Source: Oscillospiraceae bacterium (GTDB taxonomy: Bacteria; Bacillota; Clostridia; Oscillospirales; Ruminococcaceae). From it: a stretch of DNA of 64,000 nt. The DNA lies in the NCBI GenBank assembly GCA_028720105.1, contig JAQYLI010000017.1:124001-188000 (forward strand). The letters run 5' to 3'. Below, one piece after another: positions 51,654-59,654 of the stretch. Position numbers and translations under genes: made by a program. The number at the start of each line of letters is the position of its first letter. Position 1 is the first letter of the stretch. Below the pieces are notes generated by a model. It made no database searches. It saw only the letters and a program-made list of their open reading frames with translations, and had not been told where the DNA came from.

Positions 51654-52508
51654 TCACACTGCCCCATTCTGCTGCTTTGCGGCGGTAAGGGTATTTTTCA
51701 TAAGCATTGCAATGGTCATAGGACCTACGCCGCCGGGAACGGGGGTTATGTAGCCCGCCTTATCCTTGCAGGCTTCAAAATCAACGTCTCCGCAGAGCTT
51801 GCCCTCTTCGTTGCGGTTCATACCTACGTCAATGACCACAGCGCCCTCCTTCACCATATCGGGAGTTACGAATTTTGCCTTGCCCACGGCGGCAACAAGG
51901 ATATCAGCTTCGGCGCATATTTCTTTCAGGTTCTTTGTCTTTGAGTGGGTAATGGTAACTGTGCCGTTTTTATGGAGCAGGAGCATTGCCATAGGCTTGC
52001 CGACGATATTGCTTCTGCCAATAACTACGCTGTTCTTGCCGCACACATCTACTCCTGTGTCGGCAATAAGCTCCATTACGCCTGCGGGGGTGCAGGGGAG
52101 GAAGGAATAATCGCCTATCATTATATGTCCCACGTTTTCGGGGTGGAATGCGTCGACGTCCTTTTCGGGGCGGATAGCGTTGATAACGGCTGTCTCGTTT
52201 ATCTGCCTGGGGAGAGGGAGCTGGACGAGTATGCCGTTTACTCTGCTGTCGTTATTGAGCTTTTCTACAAGCTCAAGAAGCTCTGCTTCTGTGGTCTCCT
52301 CGGGGAGAGCGTACTCGAAGGACTCAAAGCCTACCTCGGCGCAGGCTTTCTTTTTGTTGTTCACATACACTCTTGAAGCGGGATTATCGCCCACGATAAC
52401 TACTGCAAGACCTATGGATATGCCCTTTGCTTTAAGCTCCTCGGCTTCGGCTCTTACCTGAGCCTTTACCTTTGCGGATACTGCCTTGCCGTCGATAAGA
52501 TTTGCCAT
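51654..52508 (-). CDS. folD: Bifunctional methylene-THF dehydrogenase / cyclohydrolase
   Basis: Interconverts 5,10-methylene- and 10-formyl-tetrahydrofolate, using NADP; 284 residues. Signatures: VGDNPASRVYVNNKKKACAE with the catalytic Lys-x-Lys, VQLPLP, FLPCTPAGVMELI, the dinucleotide loop VVIGRSNIVGKPMA and the C-terminal PVPGGVGPMTIAML. RBS TGGAGGAA. It follows lgt by 46 bases on the same strand. Confidence 0.98.
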   Translation of the reverse strand: MANLIDGKAVSAKVKAQVRAEAEELKAKGISIGLAVVIVGDNPASRVYVNNKKKACAEVGFESFEYALPEETTEAELLELVEKLNNDSRVNGILVQLPLPRQINETAVINAIRPEKDVDAFHPENVGHIMIGDYSFLPCTPAGVMELIADTGVDVCGKNSVVIGRSNIVGKPMAMLLLHKNGTVTITHSKTKNLKEICAEADILVAAVGKAKFVTPDMVKEGAVVIDVGMNRNEEGKLCGDVDFEACKDKAGYITPVPGGVGPMTIAMLMKNTLTAAKQQNGAV

Positions 52509-52554
52509 TGTTTTTTTCCTCCAATATTATAATTTTGTGATTTTGTCAGTTGAT

Positions 52555-53580
52555 CTATGTGTTATCTTCCTCGTCGTCATCGTCCTCGACGATTTTCTGC
52601 TCTGCTGTGAGTTCCTTATGCTTCTTGGCAGCCTTCCTCTCGACTTCTTCCTTTTCCGCATTTGCTGCAGCTTCAAGTATCTTCTTGGACTCCTCGCTGT
52701 CACAATAAAGTGCAACACCCTTCTTCTTCACTCTCACCCTCATTATGATAATAATGGCAAGTGCGGCAATTGCGCTTATGAGTGCCAGCATCTGCGAGGC
52801 TCTTACGCTGCCGATATAAAGGCTGTCCGTTCTGAGTCCTTCGATAAAGAACCTTCCCAAGCCGTACCAGAACACGTACATACAGAAAACTTCTCCGTCA
52901 AATTTACGGTGCTTATGATAAAAATGGAGTATCAAAAATCCCACAGCGCACCATATTGACTCGTAAAGGAAGCAGGGGTGTACGGGCAGATAGGGGTTTA
53001 CCTCCATTCCCTGCGCCGCAAGTGAAGCCTGATGATTTGCAAGATACTGCTGTATCCTGCCCCCCGACATTCCCCAGGGGAGGGTGGTATTGCAGCCGAA
53101 GGCTTCCTGATTGAAGAAGTTGCCCCATCTGCCCAGAGACTGTCCGATAAGAAAGCCCATTGCGGCAAGGTCGAGGGTGGGAAGTATCCGCAGCTTTCGC
53201 AGCTTTGCGGTGATACAGCCGAATAAGAGTGCGCCGATTATTCCGCCGTAGATGGCAAGTCCGCCGTCTCTTATAGCGAAAATTTCCTTGATATCGTGAA
53301 AGCTTTCTGCGTGGAGTATCACGTAGTAAAGCCTTGCGCCTATGACCGCTCCGATAAGTCCTGCGAATACTGCGTCCGTCAGACGGTCGCCGTCAATGCC
53401 AAACTCCTTTGTGCGCTTGAAGCAGTATATCATTGCCAGCAGCATTCCCAGGGCAATTACCACGCCGTACCACTTTATTGACAGTCCGAAAAGGGAAAAT
53501 GCCTCGTTATCAACGGTGATATCTATTCCCAGTCCCGGAAAAACGATGTTATCTCCGTAAAGTCTTCCGACTTCGTTCAT
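52555..53580 (-). CDS. lgt: Prolipoprotein diacylglyceryl transferase
   Basis: Membrane enzyme that lipidates lipobox cysteines, needed for the lipoproteins in this window; 341 residues. About seven helices and the Lgt signature GRWGNFFNQEAFG are present, with IRDGGLAIYGGIIG near residue 105. At the position of the E. coli His103 motif (FHGG) this protein has Tyr, a difference I believe is common in Clostridia. A charged, Lys/Glu-rich cytoplasmic tail of about 60 residues ending in DDDDEEDNT is longer than usual. Starts 27 bases after the M16 peptidase gene. Confidence 0.95.
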   Translation of the reverse strand: MNEVGRLYGDNIVFPGLGIDITVDNEAFSLFGLSIKWYGVVIALGMLLAMIYCFKRTKEFGIDGDRLTDAVFAGLIGAVIGARLYYVILHAESFHDIKEIFAIRDGGLAIYGGIIGALLFGCITAKLRKLRILPTLDLAAMGFLIGQSLGRWGNFFNQEAFGCNTTLPWGMSGGRIQQYLANHQASLAAQGMEVNPYLPVHPCFLYESIWCAVGFLILHFYHKHRKFDGEVFCMYVFWYGLGRFFIEGLRTDSLYIGSVRASQMLALISAIAALAIIIIMRVRVKKKGVALYCDSEESKKILEAAANAEKEEVERKAAKKHKELTAEQKIVEDDDDEEDNT

Positions 53581-53607
53581 TTGTGTTGCTCAGTCCTTTC
53601 GGATAAG

Positions 53608-54891
53608 TTACTTTGTTATTGGACGGATAACGGAAAGTGTGCTGTTATCCGTATCAAAACGGGTTTTAAGGCAGGCGTTAACGTCTTCAAGAGAAGCACC
53701 AGCCACCGCTTCAATGACCGAGAATGCGTCTCCTGTGCCTCTTAGTCCTGCGTTTATAAGTCCCGAGGCTATGGATTCGGGGCTGCCCAGACCCTTTATG
53801 AGAGAGCCATAGTAATGCTTCTTTGCTATTTCGAAGCTTTCGGGGTCAAAGCCCTCGATCATACGTCTCTTTATCTCGTCATTCAGCATTTCGCGAACCT
53901 TTTCGGGGTCTCTTGACTCGCCGCCGAAAATGGGAACGAAAAATCCATCTCCCGAAAATGTCTCAAAATAGAATGCGGAATTTATAAGTCCGCCGTCATA
54001 GAGGGTCTTGTAAAGCTCCGAAGTTTCACCCATAAGAAGCTCCTCCGCCATATTGCAAAGAACCGTTTCCCTGACGATATCCTCATTGCTCACGGGCTTA
54101 GATTTGAAGCCAAGATTGAACATAGGAACGGCTACCTCGAAGCTCTGCTCCTTATAGCTGTCCTTCACCTTGTCAGGCTCCTCGGGAACTATAGATATGA
54201 GATTTTTATTCTCGCAAGGCTTTAAAAGCTCGTCACAGACGGACAGAATCTCATCCTCGTCCACATCTCCCGCAATGGCAAGCACCATATTGTGGAGATT
54301 GTAGAAGGTATTATAGCAGCGGTAAAGCAGGTCGGCGTTTATCATTGCGATAGACTCCTGTGTGCCTGCGATATCTATTCTTACGGGGTTTTCGTGGTAT
54401 ATGCCCTCAAGGAGATTGAAAAACACCTTCCAGTCGGGGCTGTCGTCGTACATTCTTATCTCCTGCCCGATTATTCCCTGCTCCTTGCGGACAGTTTCCT
54501 CGGTGAAATAGGGCTTCTGTACGAAATCCAGAAGTATTCTCAGAGAGGGTATGAAATTGTCGGTGCAGGAAAACAGATAACAGGTCCTGTCGAATGAGGT
54601 GTATGCGTTTCCCGAGGCACCTGTCTGTGCGTAAAGGTCGAAAACATCGCAGTCCTCATTCTCGAAAAGCTTATGCTCAAGGTAATGGGCAATGCCGTTG
54701 GGAACTGTAACAAAATCCGGGTCGTCGGAGGTCTTGAAGGTGGTGTTCACCGAGCCGTAGCGGGTGCCGAAAAGGGCGTGCTTTACGCTGTGTCCTTCGG
54801 TTTTCCAGATAAGTATCTCAAGTCCGCTGTCGTGAAGCACTCTTGTGTATTTTTCCCCTGTGCGGGCGTTGGAAATTATTTCCTTGGTCAT
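53608..54891 (-). CDS. ymfH: M16-family zinc peptidase (YmfH-like, catalytic partner)
   Basis: A 427-residue protein of the pitrilysin/insulinase type. The inverted zinc motif HxxEH is intact as H69-YLE-H73 (GIAHYLEHKLFE), with a distal Glu in RKEQGIIGQEI. Two M16 lobes are visible. It matches the YmfH partner of the Firmicutes YmfF/YmfH pair, one of whose members has been tied to EF-P 5-aminopentanol modification in Bacillus. RBS AAAGGAGG. It begins three bases after the stop of the non-catalytic partner. Confidence 0.9.
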   Translation of the reverse strand: MTKEIISNARTGEKYTRVLHDSGLEILIWKTEGHSVKHALFGTRYGSVNTTFKTSDDPDFVTVPNGIAHYLEHKLFENEDCDVFDLYAQTGASGNAYTSFDRTCYLFSCTDNFIPSLRILLDFVQKPYFTEETVRKEQGIIGQEIRMYDDSPDWKVFFNLLEGIYHENPVRIDIAGTQESIAMINADLLYRCYNTFYNLHNMVLAIAGDVDEDEILSVCDELLKPCENKNLISIVPEEPDKVKDSYKEQSFEVAVPMFNLGFKSKPVSNEDIVRETVLCNMAEELLMGETSELYKTLYDGGLINSAFYFETFSGDGFFVPIFGGESRDPEKVREMLNDEIKRRMIEGFDPESFEIAKKHYYGSLIKGLGSPESIASGLINAGLRGTGDAFSVIEAVAGASLEDVNACLKTRFDTDNSTLSVIRPITK

Positions 54892-54894
54892 AGC

Positions 54895-56169
54895 TCAGTC
54901 CTCCTTTCCCGTAAGGATATAAACCGTATCAAGCCTTAGAGACTTGCCGTATGCGCATATCTGCTCTCTTGTAACGGCGTTTATACGCTCAGCCGCTTCC
55001 TCGGGAGTGAAAATGTCATCATCAAGATATCCGTCGGATACCCAGTCTGCGGCGGCTTTCGGTGAGTCGAAAACGGATTTCAGGGCGCAGGTAAGGAGAA
55101 GCTTGGTCTTTTGGAGCAGTTCATCGGTAAATTCGCCATTTGCAGCCATTTCAACCTGCTTCATTATCTCTGCCTTTGCAGGCTCGATATTGTCCTTTTC
55201 AATGCCGCTGTCGATATAAAGCACGCCTTTTTTGCGGCTCACGCTTGCTGAGCAGTAATAGCAGAGACTAAGCTTTTCTCTTACATTCTTGAAGAGCATA
55301 GAAAAGGGTGTGCCGCCAAGGAGCGCATTAAAGAGCTTTGATACGGCATAATCCGTCTCGGGGGTCTTGTACGCCATGACCATCTTGCTCTGCGCCACCT
55401 CAAGCCTGTCGGTCTTGCTTGCGGGAATGGGCTTTGCGGGGGATACGGTGCTTTTTAGCTCGTACACATCTCCTCTTTCCATTGTGGAAAAGCGGTCGGT
55501 CAGAAGCTTTTCACATTCGGGGGATATCTCACAGCCCACGCAGACTATCTCTATCCTTGCAGTTCTGAGGATATTCTTATATGCCTTATAGACTTCCGCG
55601 GCGGTAAGAGCCATTGCATCTGAGCGCTCGCCCTTGAGGGGTATTCCCGCAGGCTCGCCCTCATAAATTATCCTGCCCGCATTTTTTAAGGCATAGCCCC
55701 TTTTATCGTTGATATCTGCGTCAATATCGTCAATCAGCTCCTGCTTTTTCAAGGCAAACTGCTTTTCGGGGAAACACTCCTCACCGTTTACAAGCTCGGT
55801 CACAGGCTCAAAAAGGCACTCTGTAAGAAGCTGGGCGGTCTGACGGGTGATGTCCTCGCCATTAAGGGCATACTTATCCGCAATGCAGGACGCAGCGGCG
55901 GTTATCTGCACGCTGTCCGTATGGCGGCTTATGCCCGTATGCACGCTTGCTCCGTAAAGCATTCCCAGCCGCCTGTTGAATTCGGTGACGGTGGGGTACT
56001 TTTTGCAGGTGTCCTCTATCATAAAGGCAACTGCGGCATTTGCTGCAGCCGTTTCCTTTGTGTGTCTGCACACAAGATTTATGACAATGCCGCCTGTCTT
56101 GAATTTAGGGTCTGTGAGGACGGTCATACCTATCCCCTTGCCTATTTCGGTTCTTTTGCGATCAGTCAC
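54895..56169 (-). CDS. ymfF: M16-family protein without zinc site (YmfF-like)
   Basis: A 424-residue M16 fold lacking HxxEH: the corresponding part reads NAAVAFMIEDTCKKYP. The C-terminal lobe is typical (LFNALLGGTPFSMLFKNVREKLSLCYYC). Catalytic and non-catalytic M16 partners work as heterodimers, as expected for YmfF with YmfH. The start is GTG at 56169, with GGAGATGAT upstream. It probably leads a ymfF-ymfH-lgt-folD transcript, as gaps are 3, 27 and 46 bases. Confidence 0.88.
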   Translation of the reverse strand: MTDRKRTEIGKGIGMTVLTDPKFKTGGIVINLVCRHTKETAAANAAVAFMIEDTCKKYPTVTEFNRRLGMLYGASVHTGISRHTDSVQITAAASCIADKYALNGEDITRQTAQLLTECLFEPVTELVNGEECFPEKQFALKKQELIDDIDADINDKRGYALKNAGRIIYEGEPAGIPLKGERSDAMALTAAEVYKAYKNILRTARIEIVCVGCEISPECEKLLTDRFSTMERGDVYELKSTVSPAKPIPASKTDRLEVAQSKMVMAYKTPETDYAVSKLFNALLGGTPFSMLFKNVREKLSLCYYCSASVSRKKGVLYIDSGIEKDNIEPAKAEIMKQVEMAANGEFTDELLQKTKLLLTCALKSVFDSPKAAADWVSDGYLDDDIFTPEEAAERINAVTREQICAYGKSLRLDTVYILTGKED

Positions 56170-56207
56170 TTTATCATCTCCGATATAATTATGGTAATAT
56201 ATTTGTA

Positions 56208-56275
56208 ACGTTACCGAGCCGCCTGCCTGCCGCCCGAACGAATTATAGAACGAGTGGCTGCAGGCTCAGCCTGCA
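56208..56275. repeat. Diverged copy of the TATAGAACG intergenic unit
   Basis: Starts with the 13-mer ACGTTACCGAGCC and keeps an equal-length spacing to TATAGAACG as at 32283-32326, with roughly two-thirds of bases alike. It ends in a hairpin TGCAGGC-TCA-GCCTGCA (56259-56275). It lies in the gap upstream of the GTG-started M16 gene and downstream of the small membrane protein gene. Confidence 0.65.
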
Positions 56276-56324
56276 TTAAGTATAACATATCTTTCGGGAA
56301 ATTTCTACTTATTTCACAAGTTTT

Positions 56325-56747
56325 TCATCTTAGAAAAAGAAGTATTAGCCCAACAACAGCCGCAGCTGCTCCCAATATCCTTGCAGGGAGACGCAGCTTT
56401 CTTTCTGTGCTTATAAATCTTTCAAGGCGATTGTCCCCTTTGATAAGAGATCTGTCCGCAGGCATCTGCTCAATAAGGTACACGCTTATCCTGTCTCCCC
56501 GCTTGTAATTTTCCCGAAACGGCTCTGTACAGCGGTGGACAAGGGTGCGTTTCTGCTCCTCGATACGAATTTGTATCACTGCCGACCTTTTCTTCTTTTC
56601 TTTTGGAGTGTCAAGCACCACAGCTTCGTATTCCTTTGCAAGAGATATGAAGCTTTGAAGCTCTTCTCCGTTTCTGAGAGCTTTTTTATATGCGAGTACA
56701 GATATTATTACCAGAGCGGCACCGAAAATTATGAGAAAATAGGGCAT
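56325..56747 (-). CDS. Small membrane protein (DUF3592-like)
   Basis: A 140-residue protein with helices at both ends (LIIFGAALVIISVLAY and ARILGAAAAVVGLILLFL) and a central beta-rich domain. The central part has KRSAVIQIRIEEQKRTLVHRC and YKRGDRISVYL, resembling the DUF3592 pattern of a soluble loop between two helices. Function unknown. It starts ten bases after the hflX stop, with AGGAATGA at the end of hflX as the likely ribosome site. Confidence 0.65.
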   Translation of the reverse strand: MPYFLIIFGAALVIISVLAYKKALRNGEELQSFISLAKEYEAVVLDTPKEKKKRSAVIQIRIEEQKRTLVHRCTEPFRENYKRGDRISVYLIEQMPADRSLIKGDNRLERFISTERKLRLPARILGAAAAVVGLILLFLR

Positions 56748-56756
56748 AATTTTTCA

Positions 56757-58022
56757 TCATTCCTGTTCATAGCGGTACTCTTCAACCATATAAAGCACCT
56801 TTTTATCCACAAGTGCGTCAATGAGAGTGCCGCTTTCGGTGTATTCCTCGGAGAAAATTTTTCCGTCCGTTCTGATAGTGTTAAGCAGGCTGCCCTTGTC
56901 ATAGGGAATGACAAATTTTCCTCTGACAGCCTGTTCGGGGAGATTTGCGGCTATGCATTCAAGGAGCCTGTCAAAGCCGAATTTCTCCTTGGCGGATATT
57001 TTTACGGTGGTGCTGTCCTCGGGGATATTTTCATATCCGGGCAGCTTGTCGCATTTGTTCAGCACATCTATCTTGGGTATGCCGTCACAGCCAAGCTCGG
57101 AAAGCAGCTCGTTTGTGACTTTTGCCTGTCCGTAGGCATCATCGGAGCTTATGTCTATAATGTTAAGGATAATATCCGCATTTGCCGCTTCCTCAAGGGT
57201 GCTTTTAAATGCCTCCACAAGGTGATGTGGCAGACGTCTTATCAGTCCCACCGTATCGGTAAGGAGAACGCTCCTTCCGTCGGGCAGTTCAATGGAACGG
57301 GAGGTTATGTCAAGGGTGGCGAAAAGCTTATTTTCGGCAAGCACTCCCGCATCGGTAAGGGCGTTAAGCAGGGTGGATTTGCCCACATTGGTATAGCCCA
57401 CCACTGCGGCGGTGAGAACGCTGTCCTTTTTTCTCCGCTTTCTGATAAGGTCACGGCGGCGGCGTATCTCCTCTAAATCGTCCTCCAAAAGCTCTATCCT
57501 GCGCCTGATATGCCGCCTGTCGGTCTCAAGCTTTGACTCTCCGGGACCTCTTGTGCCAATTCCGCCGCCGAGCCTTGACATTGAAATTCCCTTTCCTGCA
57601 AGATGGGCAAGGCGGTATTTCTGCTGGGCAAGCTCCACCTGTATGCGTCCCTCGGCAGATAAGGCTCTCTGTGCGAATATATCAAGGATAAGGGTGGTGC
57701 GGTCAATGGTGCGGACATCGGTTATATTTTCGATATTCCTTGTCTGATTGGCGGTAAGCTCGCAGTCAAATATGAGAAGCTCAGCGCCTAAGGCTTCAAT
57801 GTCTTCCGTAAGCTCTGAAAGCCGTCCCGAGCCGATATAGGTGGCTGTATCGGGTGTGGGACGCTTCTGTATCACCTGTGCTGCGACCTCCGCTCCTGCG
57901 GTATGGGCAAGCTCCTCAAGCTCCTTTAAGGAAAGCTCCGCATCAAACTCTCCCGTATCAACGGTTATTATAATGGCTTTAACGGGCATTTCCTCCGCCC
58001 CTGTTTCATAAAGCTCGGGCAT
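56757..58022 (-). CDS. hflX: Ribosome-associated GTPase HflX
   Basis: GTPase that binds the 50S subunit and splits stalled or stressed ribosomes; 421 residues. The N-terminal HflX domain (QKRPTPDTATYIGSGRLSEL, GRIQVELAQQKYRL, LSRLGGGIGTRGPGESKLE) precedes the G domain: G1 GYTNVGKST, G3 DTVGLIRRLPHHLVEAF, G4 NKCDK. RBS AAAGGAGGTAG. It starts 15 bases after a large XRE-type regulator gene and is followed by a small membrane protein gene. Confidence 0.97.
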   Translation of the reverse strand: MPELYETGAEEMPVKAIIITVDTGEFDAELSLKELEELAHTAGAEVAAQVIQKRPTPDTATYIGSGRLSELTEDIEALGAELLIFDCELTANQTRNIENITDVRTIDRTTLILDIFAQRALSAEGRIQVELAQQKYRLAHLAGKGISMSRLGGGIGTRGPGESKLETDRRHIRRRIELLEDDLEEIRRRRDLIRKRRKKDSVLTAAVVGYTNVGKSTLLNALTDAGVLAENKLFATLDITSRSIELPDGRSVLLTDTVGLIRRLPHHLVEAFKSTLEEAANADIILNIIDISSDDAYGQAKVTNELLSELGCDGIPKIDVLNKCDKLPGYENIPEDSTTVKISAKEKFGFDRLLECIAANLPEQAVRGKFVIPYDKGSLLNTIRTDGKIFSEEYTESGTLIDALVDKKVLYMVEEYRYEQE

Positions 58023-58036
58023 ATGCTACCTCCTTT

Positions 58037-59554
58037 TTATGCTTCAAGCTCCTTTTGCAGAGCATTGCCTTCATCGTAAATTTCAACGTCCGATTTTTTT
58101 ATCATATCAATGCAGCTGTCAATTACTGCTGTGAATATGCCCACATTTTCCGTAAGCCCCGAGTCACCGAGACTGTCTATAAGATCCTCAAAGGCTCCGC
58201 AAAGCCCCGGCTCGGTGAGCAGGCAGCAGAATTTTATCTCCTCCGTAAGGCAGGAAATGATGACCGTTCTGTTTGTAAGGCATATCACCTGCATAAACGA
58301 GGGCACCGCAAAATCCTCGGAAAGCATTATATAGCTTCCCGAGTCGGCTTTCATCGACTCAAGGAAATATATTCTTTCCTCACGGCTCATCGGAGTGAGC
58401 AGATATCCCGGCATATTAGTCATTTTACCCGTTTTGGCAAAGGAAATAAGTCCCTCTTTGGTAAAATAATTTTTATAACGGCTTACGTCCATATTGGGAG
58501 TATTATAGAATTTTTCCTTTACTGTCCGCAGGATATCTTCACGGTGGGGAACATCTCCCAGCCGCCTTAACAGGATATCCTCGTTTACGTATGCGGTAAG
58601 GCAGGGCTGATATTCGATACTGCTGTAAAAATAGGGAGAGCAGTTTGCGAAAACTCCGAACATTTCCGCCTGTCCCACCCTTGTTATCATAAGCGAGGAA
58701 CGGCTTTTTATTCTTTCGGAATGTCTTATAAGCTCATCTCTCAACTCCTTATCCCCGATAAGCACCGCAGAGGAAAAATCCGAGGACACGAGAACCGAAA
58801 AGTCGCTTGATATCATAAAATAGGGGTATGCCGTGAGAAGATACTCCCCTGCTTCGCGGTTTACATAGTGGTAATAGGGGGAATAGTCTATGGCGGCGCA
58901 CATAGCTATTTTAAGCGCTCCCTGGAGAGTGTCCATATTGATGTTCTTCTCACCCTCGGCGCAGGTGTACATTCTGAAATAATGCTCAAGGCGCAGTCCC
59001 GACCCGGAAGCTGAAAAGATCTGCAGGAGCATTTCAAAAAATACGGTATATTCAAAGGGTATGGCTGTAATAAGCTTAGGGGACGGAAGAGCAGACTCTT
59101 TCAGCAGAGCGGCTCTCAGGAGATTATTTACGTTCACAAGTCCCGAAACGCTTTTCAATCCGCAGTTTTCCAGGACATCTTCCCCTGCCTGAATACCCGT
59201 TATCCTGTCGGATATACGGTACTGGGGAAGGCTTTCGATTATATGCTTTATGTGGCTGCGGTTGTAGTATGCCGCTTCTCCCGCTTTTTCCCTTGCATAG
59301 CGTTCGGTAAGCTCGTCACGCTGCTCGGGAGTCATTGGAAGAGCGGCACAAAGCCTGTCGATAAAGTTTTTGGCAGGCACCAGCTTTCCAGCAATGGTAT
59401 GCTGAATTGCTGTTCTGCCCAGACCTGTTACTGCGGAGAGCTTCTGTATGGTCATTCCGCTTTTTTCGATGTATCTGTTCAGATCCTCTGCGAATGTGTC
59501 ACGGGGAGCTGAGATATGCTTTGATGTTTTTTCCGAAATACGTTTGCCCGCCAA
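58037..59554 (-). CDS. XRE-type helix-turn-helix protein with large uncharacterised domain
   Basis: A 505-residue protein. Residues about 18-85 form an XRE-like HTH (FAEDLNRYIEKSGMTIQKLS, GLGRTAIQHTIAG). The remaining 420 residues have no domain I recognise: a mixed alpha/beta region with YSPYYHYVNREAGEYLLTAYP and MSREERIYFLESMKADSGSY. No membrane segment. The start is TTG 59554 with AGAGGGG upstream. It may sense a cellular signal and control itself and hflX, which follows by 15 bases; that is inferred from position only. Confidence 0.75.
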   Translation of the reverse strand: MAGKRISEKTSKHISAPRDTFAEDLNRYIEKSGMTIQKLSAVTGLGRTAIQHTIAGKLVPAKNFIDRLCAALPMTPEQRDELTERYAREKAGEAAYYNRSHIKHIIESLPQYRISDRITGIQAGEDVLENCGLKSVSGLVNVNNLLRAALLKESALPSPKLITAIPFEYTVFFEMLLQIFSASGSGLRLEHYFRMYTCAEGEKNINMDTLQGALKIAMCAAIDYSPYYHYVNREAGEYLLTAYPYFMISSDFSVLVSSDFSSAVLIGDKELRDELIRHSERIKSRSSLMITRVGQAEMFGVFANCSPYFYSSIEYQPCLTAYVNEDILLRRLGDVPHREDILRTVKEKFYNTPNMDVSRYKNYFTKEGLISFAKTGKMTNMPGYLLTPMSREERIYFLESMKADSGSYIMLSEDFAVPSFMQVICLTNRTVIISCLTEEIKFCCLLTEPGLCGAFEDLIDSLGDSGLTENVGIFTAVIDSCIDMIKKSDVEIYDEGNALQKELEA

Positions 59555-59590
59555 CTGAAAAACCCCTCTGTCTTATTTATTTCCTTATAC

Positions 59591-59629
59591 AGCAAAAGGG
59601 CAGACGATGGAGATTATCTATCGTCTGCC
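59591..59629 (-). terminator. Terminator of the M23 peptidase gene
   Basis: GGCAGACGAT (59599-59608) and ATCGTCTGCC (59620-59629) form a perfect 10-base stem. Leftward tail CTTTTGC is short. Confidence 0.75.
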
Positions 59630-59654
59630 GCAAATTATTAGCCGTAAACCGATT

